Of a stretch of 64,000 nucleotides of DNA, positions 18,036 through 26,243 are shown in pieces. The stretch covers positions 1-64,000 of the forward strand of contig CANREB010000001.1 in assembly GCA_947629525.1 (NCBI GenBank). The letters run 5' to 3'. Source of the stretch: an uncultured Lachnospiraceae bacterium (GTDB lineage: Bacteria > Bacillota > Clostridia > Lachnospirales > Lachnospiraceae). The position numbers and the translations under genes are program-made. The notes under the pieces are model-generated. The model was not told the origin of the DNA. It saw only the letters and a program-made list of their open reading frames with translations, and made no database searches. Position 1 is the first letter of the stretch. Every line of letters begins with the position of its first letter.

Positions 18036-18890
18036 TCATCTATATACACAAACAAACATAAACAATATATACACAACTACTAGGATAAGCAAAGACTTGC
18101 TTCCTATTAAAACCGTAACCGGATCGCCATCGGAATTTTCTAAATCAAGATTATACACCATGCATATAATCATTGCTATAGGAACACTCCATAAAAATAA
18201 TCCTCCCCTCTCTACAGTCCATAATGCATAAAATCCCAATCCCAATCCCAAACACATATACATATGGTTGTTCAGGAACGAGTCATTATAATATACCATA
18301 ACCGCTCTTGTTTCATTTGAATTTATTTTCCTTAATTCATTTCTTCGCTTGCCAAGACCAAAATAAAAAGAAAATGCTATAACTGTCAAATATAACCATG
18401 ATGATACAACAACGTCACTAATCACACCGCCATACATAATCCTTATCAAAAATCCCAATGCCAAAACCGAAATATCTACAATAGGATAATTCTTAAGTTT
18501 CAAACTGTACATTATATTGATCAATAGATATAATGCCACCAGAAAGATTGCTCTATTGCTCCTAATGTAATAAGCTAATATTATAAATGAAAGCAAAATC
18601 AAAATCATTCCCAGCACTACAGCCTCTGCTTTGGAAACACTTCCTACCGCTATAGGTCTTTTGCATTTTATTGGATGAAGCTTGTCCTTTTCCACATCTT
18701 TCAAATCATTGAACACATAAACTGCTGATGCCAAAAAGCAGAATGTAATATACCCTAAAACTGTATAATATAATTTTACCGTAAATAATTCCCTTGAAAA
18801 GAAAAGTGGCACAAAAATTAAAAAATTTTTTATATAGTGTTTGGGTCTTATAAGTTTTATATAATTAAACATTTTATTCATATTACGCAT
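18036..18890 (-). CDS. UbiA-family prenyl-phosphate phosphoribosyltransferase-like protein
   Basis: This protein of about 285 aa has eight or nine membrane segments and the prenyl-phosphate-binding motif YVFNDLKDVEKDKLHP (NDxxDxxxD). The following KCKRPIAVGSVSKAEAVVLG matches the decaprenyl-phosphate phosphoribosyltransferase branch of UbiA more than quinone enzymes. It would make polyprenyl-phospho-ribose, a precursor for lipid-linked ribo- or arabinofuranose. I start it at ATG 18890 because AGAGG lies 5 bases upstream; the longer frame begins with TTG within the end of gtrA. It acts with the GT-C and Gtr-like genes nearby (inference). Confidence 0.75.
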   Translation of the reverse strand: MRNMNKMFNYIKLIRPKHYIKNFLIFVPLFFSRELFTVKLYYTVLGYITFCFLASAVYVFNDLKDVEKDKLHPIKCKRPIAVGSVSKAEAVVLGMILILLSFIILAYYIRSNRAIFLVALYLLINIMYSLKLKNYPIVDISVLALGFLIRIMYGGVISDVVVSSWLYLTVIAFSFYFGLGKRRNELRKINSNETRAVMVYYNDSFLNNHMYMCLGLGLGFYALWTVERGGLFLWSVPIAMIICMVYNLDLENSDGDPVTVLIGSKSLLILVVVYILFMFVCVYR

Positions 18891-18931
18891 ATTTTCCTCT
18901 TGGCTTATAACATAGCTAACATTCTTATATA

Positions 18932-19333
18932 TCAAGTATTTTTAAATATTTTATATTTACTCCAAAAATAATTAACCGTAATAATTATTATGCTAAGGAT
19001 TATACGACATAAGTAGGTGGGAAAACCACAAATAGTTACCAATAAAAAAAACAGAATAGAATCAACTATAAGTGAGAGCGTGCGAAGTTTAGCAAACTTC
19101 CATAACCTGCCTAAAGCATCAGCCGATGCCTTTTTATTAAACACATATATTTGATTCATCCAAAAATTAATAGCTACCGCTATATAATAGCCTATTATAT
19201 TTGACAGAAGATAATAAATACCCATCTCTGTCAAAACATAAAATATGGCTAGGTTTACTGCTGTAGTTATTCCACCGCATACTATATACTTTAATGTTTC
19301 CTTTAATTGATCATCATTAATATTAATATTCAT
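18932..19333 (-). CDS. GtrA-like membrane protein
   Basis: This 133-aa protein has four membrane segments and the GtrA pattern: KYIVCGGITTAVNLAIFYVL at the start, NFWMNQIYVFNKKA in the middle, and a last segment ending FWSKYKIFKNT. GtrA-like proteins are thought to flip polyprenyl-phosphate-linked sugars to the outer face, as in O-antigen glucosylation. It overlaps the end of the radical SAM gene by about 11 bp and is followed by the UbiA-like gene, so the three are translated from one transcript. Confidence 0.85.
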   Translation of the reverse strand: MNININDDQLKETLKYIVCGGITTAVNLAIFYVLTEMGIYYLLSNIIGYYIAVAINFWMNQIYVFNKKASADALGRLWKFAKLRTLSLIVDSILFFLLVTICGFPTYLCRIILSIIIITVNYFWSKYKIFKNT

Positions 19334-20210
19334 CTACCGAATACTTCACTTCCGGAGTAAATATTCCTCCCAGAGTATCACATTTGTCACAAAGCTCCAA
19401 TGCATTCCTGCCAATGTCTTTCATCCTCGTCCTAAGCTCATTATAAATATCAGATTTCCAAATTTCCTCAATAGTATTCACATTAACATCACCCAGTGTA
19501 TATTTGCCAAGCGCGTCATTACAACATAGGCTGATTTTTCCATCCGGTCGTATATTAAGTTGCTGAAACAAAAGTACACATTTGGCATCAATTGATTTCG
19601 CCTGAGCTTTTTTATTCGGCGCCTGCCCCCCCCTTGATGTTAAAACTTCATTTTGTTTTCTCATTTGAAAAACGACTTTTTCCTTAAGTGCAGGCTTGTC
19701 CTCTAAATAATCTATCAATGCCTGCACTGTAGGATTCCACATACCTTCATTATTATAATTATCAATATACAGCCTATCCAAATACGGAATGATAGCATCA
19801 AATTTTTCTATTGTCACCAAACTGCCATTTGTCCATAAATCCCAAAACGCATTAGGGACGTGGGTTTTGCCATACCTTTGAAATTCAATTATACGCTCAT
19901 CCAAAAATGGTTCGTTATTATCAAACAATGCTACGGAACCACTATAGTTAAGTTTTTCCAATTCGTCTATAATTTTTTTAAAAAGTTCTTCCGTCATCTT
20001 AGCATATGGTCTTTGCGGCTCATTCGCATTTACAGGGCAGAATGTGCAAACGCCATTGCACCTGTTAATTGTTTCTATGTCTATTCTCATAGGAAGCGGC
20101 ATTCGGTCTATTCTATATTTCCCTACAGCCTCATTATTTAGTTCTATTATTGGATTAATCCCCTCTGATTTCTTTTTTCCATGTAAAATACTTTTCACTA
20201 TACTTTTCAT
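19323..20210 (-). CDS. Radical SAM/SPASM-type protein with a G8 tract
   Basis: This protein of about 295 aa has the [4Fe-4S] motif CNGVCTFC (CxxxCxxC) near residue 51, preceded by the radical SAM strand (MRIDIETINR). A SPASM-like C-terminal cysteine set follows (CVLLF..., SLCCNDALGKY, CDKCDTL). It may carry out a radical modification of a sugar or carrier; the substrate is not evident. Eight G (19626-19633) encode Arg-Gly-Gly near residue 193 and are in frame. The start is ATG 20210 after GGAGGG. Confidence 0.8.
   Translation of the reverse strand: MKSIVKSILHGKKKSEGINPIIELNNEAVGKYRIDRMPLPMRIDIETINRCNGVCTFCPVNANEPQRPYAKMTEELFKKIIDELEKLNYSGSVALFDNNEPFLDERIIEFQRYGKTHVPNAFWDLWTNGSLVTIEKFDAIIPYLDRLYIDNYNNEGMWNPTVQALIDYLEDKPALKEKVVFQMRKQNEVLTSRGGQAPNKKAQAKSIDAKCVLLFQQLNIRPDGKISLCCNDALGKYTLGDVNVNTIEEIWKSDIYNELRTRMKDIGRNALELCDKCDTLGGIFTPEVKYSVDEY
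19626..19633 (-). repeat. Poly-G tract (G8) in the radical SAM gene, in frame
   Basis: The coding-strand context is ACATCAA-G8-CAGGCG. It is the shortest of the seven tracts and its flanks differ from the common A-Gn-TAT pattern. A slip would remove the SPASM cysteines. Confidence 0.7.
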
Positions 20211-20216
20211 CAAAAA

Positions 20217-20882
20217 TTACCCTCCATTAAACCAACCCACAAAATCAAACTGGTTATAAACCCTTTTTATCGGTCTCTTAGGATTTTGCCATTCAGATAG
20301 TATACCAACTTTGGATTCATTTTCATATCCCTTTATATAATATGCGCTTTTGATTTCCGGATATGGCACATGAGTAAACACAACTTTATTCTCATACGGA
20401 AGTCTGTCAAATGCTACTAGGTCATCCTTAGTACACCCTGACCTGTCTGTAAACAGCACGTAAATATTACCCCAGTTAATCCTCTTTTTTCTCCGTTCCC
20501 AAGATTCACGAGCTTCCGTCTCGGTAGAATAATGCATAAAATATATCTTAACATCTTTCAAATATGCAGTGGGATAATCTACATTTCCATATATTGGATC
20601 AACTTCCTTCACAAACCGTAAGTCTTCATTCATATATCCCCTTAAATCATTTAAAAGACAGATATAATCAGATGCCTTTATAAACAGATTAATAAACGGA
20701 GAACGGAATTCAAGTCCCAAATCATTATATACCCCCCCCCCTATGCAGTTTGATGAAATAATTGTCATATCGTGATTCTTTAAACGCTTCCGCAAGCAAC
20801 ATAAGTACATTTTACGTTTTACATTCAGGCGAAAATTCCTGTCAGTTATCCAATGCAAAACAGCATCTATAAATCTTTCCAT
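20217..20882 (-). CDS. DUF1919-family exopolysaccharide protein with a G10 tract
   Basis: This protein of about 222 aa has the DUF1919 signature IISSNCIGGGVYNDLGLEFR, close to the family pattern NNCWGGxxYxxLGL, followed by the SPFINLFI segment. DUF1919 proteins occur in polysaccharide loci and their reaction is not established. Ten G (20732-20741) encode the Gly-Gly-Gly of the conserved motif, near residue 48, so the switch lies inside a conserved family motif. I place the start at ATG 20882 because AAGGTG precedes it and the upstream gene stops 9 bp before; a longer frame to 20942 would overlap. Confidence 0.75.
   Translation of the reverse strand: MERFIDAVLHWITDRNFRLNVKRKMYLCCLRKRLKNHDMTIISSNCIGGGVYNDLGLEFRSPFINLFIKASDYICLLNDLRGYMNEDLRFVKEVDPIYGNVDYPTAYLKDVKIYFMHYSTETEARESWERRKKRINWGNIYVLFTDRSGCTKDDLVAFDRLPYENKVVFTHVPYPEIKSAYYIKGYENESKVGILSEWQNPKRPIKRVYNQFDFVGWFNGG
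20732..20741 (-). repeat. Poly-G tract (G10) in the DUF1919 gene, in frame
   Basis: The coding-strand context is CTGCATA-G10-TATATAA, closely like that of the G12 tract in the GtrII-like gene. The present length keeps the gene open (ON). Confidence 0.85.
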
Positions 20883-20890
20883 AATTCCTG

Positions 20891-22411
20891 TCACCTTCTT
20901 GTACATACTCTTTTGGCAATACTTACTATATCCGACATCCACTTATTTCTTATATGTTTTTTATATTTATTGTACGACCAAGGTCCCTCTCCATATATTC
21001 TGTTGTCGATCTGATATTTATGGATTTTGTCAATTGTTTGAAATCTGTATTCCAGTGGGATATCTATTTTTCTTCTTAAATACTTTTTCAGCAAAGCCAC
21101 ATCCTTAACGTCTTTTTCTTCCCCCCGAACAGTCTTCATCTCTATCAATCGTTGAGGAATAATAAATTTCATGCTTTCAAAATAAAAATAGTTTTCAGGA
21201 TTGTAAATCATATCCTGAATAGGAATCGTATAGTATGGCAACTGACTCAAATGATTATCCATATCTTCTATTTCTTCTTCATTTTTAAATATATAATCTG
21301 TCAGATAATCAAGATCTGCCGCCTGTCTAAGTCCACAGACCTCTAATACAGCGCTGGAATCAATTATAAATCTGTCCTTAGAGTATCCGTTCTTGGCTAT
21401 AAGCTTTTTTAATTCCGAAATTTTTTTATATACTTTGCTATATTGATATGGATTAGCCCTGTTCATAAAGTCCACCGAATTACGGTTGTACAATAACTCC
21501 GCCATATCTCTTGTTTCTGTCTGATTATCCGAAATATGAATAGAATGATTCTCAATTTGAAATAAGTTTCTTATTTTTGTCTTTACTTCAATTACACTAT
21601 CTAAACTATCAGCCTCAAACAAATAAGTCCTTACGGGCTTTCCCTTTTTGTAGCAGGCATCGACTTTCCCTATTACACCAGAAAATTGATTTTCTATACT
21701 ACCTGTCCACTCCTGGTGCCCATATATCTGTGCCATAAAAGTCTTCATACCTTGATACGTCAAATATACATCTTGCGAATAAATTATGTTTCCAATACTC
21801 TTCAATAAACTCTCGACGTCTCCATATTTCGACAAGTCTGCTATCGGCCATACGCATGCCATGTAGCAATTATTTTTAAGCCAAGTGTATTGAATAGCCA
21901 TATATCCCATACTGACATCACTCATCATATATTTGCGAAAGAACTCATAATTATAGTTGTTCCTCCGCTGCAATTCAGGAAATTTAATAACAGAAACTTC
22001 TTTGTCAAAATATGCCGCAACCGTAATTCTATGCGATCCGTCTACTGCATCATTATTTTTATCCAAGGGAATCAATGACCTTGAATTGTCAAAACCGTTA
22101 GTTTTTATATCTGTTATAAGTGTATCTAACTCGTCAACATACTTATCAAAAGAGTCTTTTTCATCTGTTCCAGGTTCCAAAAAAAGTCCGCATGAAAAAG
22201 CATTTATATTATCATAATATACTTTCCTGCCAAAACTACCGATAAGTTTTTTCTCCTTAGCATCAATATACAGCCACTTCGCCATTAAGTCAAACCGATT
22301 ATATTTAATGAGTTCTCTTGCAGAAACACTAGTTATCTCATACTCATTCGTAGTGTCTATATTATTTTCATTAATAAAATATTCTGTTAAAAGATTAAAT
22401 GGATAGTTCAT
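20891..22411 (-). CDS. Two-domain protein: ParB/Srx-like plus nucleotidyltransferase-like
   Basis: This 506-aa soluble protein has an N-terminal region with IPLDKNNDAVDGSHRITVAA near residue 112. It matches the ParB/sulfiredoxin-fold motif (GxHRxxA) found in several small-molecule kinases and capsule-locus proteins. The C-terminal third has DSSAVLEVCGLRQAADLDYL, resembling the nucleotidyltransferase-like proteins also found in such loci. The central part is unassigned. It ends 9 bp before the DUF1919 start and overlaps the GT10 gene by 17 bp. No function is proven; a sugar phosphorylation role is speculation. Confidence 0.5.
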   Translation of the reverse strand: MNYPFNLLTEYFINENNIDTTNEYEITSVSARELIKYNRFDLMAKWLYIDAKEKKLIGSFGRKVYYDNINAFSCGLFLEPGTDEKDSFDKYVDELDTLITDIKTNGFDNSRSLIPLDKNNDAVDGSHRITVAAYFDKEVSVIKFPELQRRNNYNYEFFRKYMMSDVSMGYMAIQYTWLKNNCYMACVWPIADLSKYGDVESLLKSIGNIIYSQDVYLTYQGMKTFMAQIYGHQEWTGSIENQFSGVIGKVDACYKKGKPVRTYLFEADSLDSVIEVKTKIRNLFQIENHSIHISDNQTETRDMAELLYNRNSVDFMNRANPYQYSKVYKKISELKKLIAKNGYSKDRFIIDSSAVLEVCGLRQAADLDYLTDYIFKNEEEIEDMDNHLSQLPYYTIPIQDMIYNPENYFYFESMKFIIPQRLIEMKTVRGEEKDVKDVALLKKYLRRKIDIPLEYRFQTIDKIHKYQIDNRIYGEGPWSYNKYKKHIRNKWMSDIVSIAKRVCTRR

Positions 22412-23384
22412 TTTTAGCCTGATTCCTACTCTTTTTAATTATGTTCTTAATACATCTTATTTTTTGTTTTTTACTTTCATTTTGCCCATAATATGCTCTT
22501 ACAGTATTTCCACAAGGTCTTCTTGATGCCATACCTAACGGCTGCTCAAATATATTAAGTAAAAACTTTTCTAAATCGAGCTTTAAGTCTGTTATATAAT
22601 TTGGTCTCACCAAAGCGGGTTGTGCCAGCATACTTTGGTACAATGTTTCATCATTATCTATTTCTTTAATCTTCTCAATGGCATTAGGAATGTCTTTTCT
22701 TCCACTTATAACTACCATAGCATTTTTATTAAAAGTCTCACACACATCAGGGGCTCCCCAATATATAGGTACAGTTCCTGCCGCAAAGCCTTGTATCAAT
22801 TTTTCTGTTATATATCCTCTATTAGAACTATTTTCAAAGCAAATTGAAAACTTAAATTTTTTCTGAAACTCATATTTGTCCGGCACGCCGTCAGGCAAAT
22901 TTATATTATTCTGATACCGTCCTCCTGAAGCTACTTTCTTATATTCTGATAATCTTTCGAAAAATTCAGCCCTGATAGGATCTGCATTTCCATTGCTCAC
23001 AACATAACTGCAAAAACCTGTCTTGTTTTTTTTACTAATTGACTCCTTTGTATGTTTTATAAGCATTTCTTTTATGTCATCTGCATACTTCGGATTTATG
23101 ACATAATTCGGCATATATGCATATCTGTCTCCATACGACATTCGTTCAAAACCAATAGCATAATCATATAAGTTAAAGTCAGGGCAGAAGTTCTCTCCCG
23201 AATAGAAAATTCGTACACAATTATAATTCAATGCCTCTTTTGCATAAACAGAGCCTATAACATAATCTGGTTCCTTATCCGATAATCTTATATCGTAATG
23301 CTTTCGCAATATTTTATTTATTAAATAATTTTCACAATCAAATCCCTGCCACCAATCAAGGTACATAATCTTAATTTCTTTCAT
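22395..23384 (-). CDS. GT10 family alpha-1,3-fucosyltransferase-like protein
   Basis: This protein of about 329 aa has the GT10 C-terminal signature FSICFENSSNRGYITEKLIQ (FxxxFEN...YxTEK), then GFAAGTVPIYWGAP, as in Helicobacter and mammalian alpha-1,3/4-fucosyltransferases. These enzymes use GDP-fucose to fucosylate GlcNAc or glucose in lactosamine-type acceptors (Lewis structures). I start at ATG 23384 behind GGGA, since the longer frame begins inside the preceding gene. Acceptor specificity cannot be read. It is the third type of fucosylation-related family in the locus. Confidence 0.85.
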   Translation of the reverse strand: MKEIKIMYLDWWQGFDCENYLINKILRKHYDIRLSDKEPDYVIGSVYAKEALNYNCVRIFYSGENFCPDFNLYDYAIGFERMSYGDRYAYMPNYVINPKYADDIKEMLIKHTKESISKKNKTGFCSYVVSNGNADPIRAEFFERLSEYKKVASGGRYQNNINLPDGVPDKYEFQKKFKFSICFENSSNRGYITEKLIQGFAAGTVPIYWGAPDVCETFNKNAMVVISGRKDIPNAIEKIKEIDNDETLYQSMLAQPALVRPNYITDLKLDLEKFLLNIFEQPLGMASRRPCGNTVRAYYGQNESKKQKIRCIKNIIKKSRNQAKNELSI

Positions 23385-23389
23385 TACTA

Positions 23390-24358
23390 TTATCCCAGTT
23401 CTCCATTGCATAATCTGCAAAAATAAGTATTATAACTTGACAATCCATTCATTTCATAAGTACACTTAAAAACAGGACTGATTTTTTTCATCTCTTCCCA
23501 TTGAAGCCAATCATATTCATTATCATAATTTTTTACAAGCATGTACGCCTGATCTGTAATTCTCGTTGGCATCATTTCACAAATGCGCTTATATTGTTCA
23601 TTATTATCAATTATCTTCCTAAAAAATATATGAAAAATGTTATTGTCCATAGCAGCATCTTCATATTTCCAGTAAGTCAACAAATAACTCAGCTCAGCTA
23701 TTATTAACTCATGGCCTGCAGCAGCCGCTATCCACCAATTGCTATAATGCCTGCATTCCTTTAATTGTGAACTCTGCTTAAAAACAAAAAATTTTTTCAT
23801 CATATAGTTTGGTACGGTATCAGCAATATATACTGTAGCATCAGCCCATAGCCCTCCGTACATCGCTAATGCCGATAATTTTACAATATCTGCAAAATGT
23901 GCTTCCCCTATTTTTCCATCTGCATACTTTTCCCACACATAATCAGGAAGCCATATATAATCATGTATATTACTTTCTGTTAGAACAATCACTTTTCTCC
24001 CAAGTTTTTGCAACGACTGTATGCATGCTCGAACTACTGCGGGCGTACTATCATATCCCTGCCACCACATTGTAAATACAGAATCATCACAATCATTATT
24101 TAATTTTAATATCATCTTTGATTTTAAATGGACTTTCATACTTTCTATACTTTTCTCATATTTTTCCATATAGAAATAAATTCTTTTTTGTGATAATTCA
24201 TCATAAACATCCTCACCATATATTGTTTTTATCAACTGTGATAACTTATAAATATCTTTGAACTTTCGGCTTTCTTTGTCAAAAGAACGTTGTATTTTTT
24301 TATACCGCCATGCTTGCAGATATACTCGTATTCCTAATCTTGACAGGGCGCGATGCAT
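23390..24358 (-). CDS. Capsular polysaccharide synthesis glycosyltransferase (GT32-like)
   Basis: This 322-aa protein contains VFTMWWQGYDSTPAVVRACI near residue 93 and LSALAMYGGLWADATVYIAD near residue 160, the DxD-like core of the Caps_synth/Gly_transf_sug (GT32-like) family. Its ATG (24358) lies two bases after ten G, so the frame immediately upstream reads GGG-GTA-ATG. With 9 or 12 G it would be fused to the preceding gene; with 11 G it would begin at a TAATG stop-start overlap. Independent initiation at this ATG is uncertain because only the G-run, and no ordinary ribosome site, precedes it. Confidence 0.75.
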   Translation of the reverse strand: MHRALSRLGIRVYLQAWRYKKIQRSFDKESRKFKDIYKLSQLIKTIYGEDVYDELSQKRIYFYMEKYEKSIESMKVHLKSKMILKLNNDCDDSVFTMWWQGYDSTPAVVRACIQSLQKLGRKVIVLTESNIHDYIWLPDYVWEKYADGKIGEAHFADIVKLSALAMYGGLWADATVYIADTVPNYMMKKFFVFKQSSQLKECRHYSNWWIAAAAGHELIIAELSYLLTYWKYEDAAMDNNIFHIFFRKIIDNNEQYKRICEMMPTRITDQAYMLVKNYDNEYDWLQWEEMKKISPVFKCTYEMNGLSSYNTYFCRLCNGELG

Positions 24359-25022
24359 TACCCCCCCCCCTGTATATTTTTCTACATAATATACTTACTT
24401 TATTATGTGCAACCCAATCTGCATTTAACTTTTTATATCCGCCATTCACATAATGCCATTGAAATGGTACAGAAGCGTCTGACGGTTGAACATATTGGTA
24501 TCCAAATTTATTCATATAGTCATCCAACTTTTTCAAATGCTCTTGATAATTTTTTGAATTAATGCCCAGCCCCTCGGACATCTTATTTAATTTATTGATG
24601 TACATTGGATTTATACAACTTTTTTGAAGGATTGCATGATAAATGAGCGAATAATAGTAATCTTCATCCGACATAATATACCAGTTTCCATTATTCGCCA
24701 TTATTCTTCTTTCCAGAATATCTTTCTCCCATAATTCATCATAATAATTGTCTCCCTGATGCCTTAAATCAATCGGTATCATCTTCCCACCTATAAAAGT
24801 AGCTAAATGTATATTATCTTCAGGTATCATTTTACAAATAGTATTTGAAACTGACATAAACTGTCCAGCATCTTCGCATAAAATATCTATATCCTCATGC
24901 CCATCACAAAAAAAATTATCGTTGTTCATCTTCTCGAAATTGCGCATTACAACGTATCGAACATTTCCTTTATTCAAAGCATCAAATAAGTCATATACAC
25001 TATCCCAATTATATATTTGCAT
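24300..25022 (-). CDS. Nucleotidyltransferase-like protein ending in a G10 tract
   Basis: This 240-aa protein has RYVVMRNFEKM followed by GHEDIDILCEDAGQF, the DxD pattern of the nucleotidyltransferase-like proteins common in polysaccharide loci. The segment PIDLRHQGDNYYDELWE then YSLIYHAILQKS completes the family pattern. Ten G near residue 217 give a 20-residue tail (NASRPVKIR...) that reads out of frame across the start of the next gene. The natural C-terminus is probably either just after Gly-Gly-Gly or a fusion to the downstream GT. Its catalytic role is not established. Confidence 0.6.
   Translation of the reverse strand: MQIYNWDSVYDLFDALNKGNVRYVVMRNFEKMNNDNFFCDGHEDIDILCEDAGQFMSVSNTICKMIPEDNIHLATFIGGKMIPIDLRHQGDNYYDELWEKDILERRIMANNGNWYIMSDEDYYYSLIYHAILQKSCINPMYINKLNKMSEGLGINSKNYQEHLKKLDDYMNKFGYQYVQPSDASVPFQWHYVNGGYKKLNADWVAHNKVSILCRKIYRGGGNASRPVKIRNTSISASMAV
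24361..24370 (-). repeat. Poly-G tract (G10) at a gene junction
   Basis: The coding-strand context is ATATACA-G10-TAATGCATC. With 9 or 12 G the two genes form one frame of about 540 aa. With 11 G the first gene stops at TAA overlapping the next ATG. With 10 G, as here, the first runs on with a 19-codon tail. Confidence 0.85.
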
Positions 25023-25205
25023 TGTTAAATCCCCTCAATTCCTTAATTTTGTGGTTATTAAATCATTCAACGTATAGGACTAATCTAAATTTCTCTTGCC
25101 TATCCTTAATCTATATCATGTTTTTTATATTAAAATTACCAATATCACCTTTCAGGTTCAAACTTATTTTACTAGTAAGACACCTAAAATAATCTATTTA
25201 ACTTT

Positions 25206-26243
25206 TTATTTTTTTAGTATCTTACCAATAAAAGTACAGCCCATAAGTGTCAACAATATCTTACAAAAAACATATAAATTATAATTATAGTTTGATATTG
25301 TTAATTTACTATTTATTATTTCTATGTATTGATATATAACAGCATGTATACATAATATGTACAATGACTTGCTACCAAAAACAACAAATATATTTGCTAC
25401 TGAATATTTTTCAATCAAATGGCAAAACAGAAACAAACCCAAACTCCCCAATGCACAAAAAGCAACGAAAAAACAAACTCCCGACGAAATAGATGTAGTA
25501 TATGTACCAACACTCATATTCCAAAAAATTTGTATATTACTAATAATATAATTATAAAATGTAGCTATAATCAACAAGGATATCAAAATGCAACCGCTTT
25601 TCATATGCCCCCCCCCCGTATACCATCGGTTACATCTGACTCGCATACACTCATATTGTGTTCCACACCAAATAAAAATAGCCGCCACAAAAGCAGTATC
25701 TATACTCCAAGGCAACATTATTGTTAGTTGTGACAAAAAACTACTTATTCCAGCATATAATCCAATAATTATAATACAAAAAAACTTAGATTTTTTCCAT
25801 ATTATATGTATTGGAATAAACAGTATCCACGCGATCGCAAGGCAAGGCAAAAACCACATAGGTCCATTTCCATATTCCATAAAAATTACATTTTCTTCTA
25901 ATCCTAATGGCGAAAACAAAGCCTTCCTTGCATAAAATACACCAATAATGTTCCTAATTAAAAATGTACTATTATTATTTTTAATAAAAAATAACGGAAT
26001 GTACAAAATGCCTACTACTAATGAATAAACGAAATAAAGCCGTACAATTTTCTTGGCTGATTTAATACAAATGTCTACTCCATTCCTACCCAAAAATTGA
26101 AAAATACAGCCACTTGTAGCAAAAAACATTGGCATATAATAAATACATATCCAATCAGTCCAAATGCCTGCATGAGAACATAACACTGCAATAATGCCAA
26201 TTCCTCTGGCAATATCTACATACCTCAATCTTTCTTTTCCCAT
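25206..26243 (-). CDS. Acyltransferase 3 family membrane protein with a G10 tract
   Basis: This 345-aa protein has about ten membrane segments and begins RLRYVDIARGIGIIAVLCSH, the catalytic-histidine region of acyltransferase-3 proteins that O-acetylate surface sugars. Ten G (25608-25617) encode part of TGGGHM near residue 209, in a loop between membrane segments, so a slip would remove the C-terminal half. The start ATG overlaps the end of the FkbM gene by 19 bp. The frame is intact (ON). It resembles the acyltransferases at 10809 and 48401 only at family level. Confidence 0.85.
   Translation of the reverse strand: MGKERLRYVDIARGIGIIAVLCSHAGIWTDWICIYYMPMFFATSGCIFQFLGRNGVDICIKSAKKIVRLYFVYSLVVGILYIPLFFIKNNNSTFLIRNIIGVFYARKALFSPLGLEENVIFMEYGNGPMWFLPCLAIAWILFIPIHIIWKKSKFFCIIIIGLYAGISSFLSQLTIMLPWSIDTAFVAAIFIWCGTQYECMRVRCNRWYTGGGHMKSGCILISLLIIATFYNYIISNIQIFWNMSVGTYTTSISSGVCFFVAFCALGSLGLFLFCHLIEKYSVANIFVVFGSKSLYILCIHAVIYQYIEIINSKLTISNYNYNLYVFCKILLTLMGCTFIGKILKK
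25608..25617 (-). repeat. Poly-G tract (G10) in the acyltransferase gene, in frame
   Basis: The coding-strand context is GGTATAC-G10-CATATGA. Seven, ten or thirteen G keep the frame open; other lengths truncate the protein. Upstream, from 25.6 to 63 kb, no G- or C-run of eight or more is seen. Confidence 0.85.
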
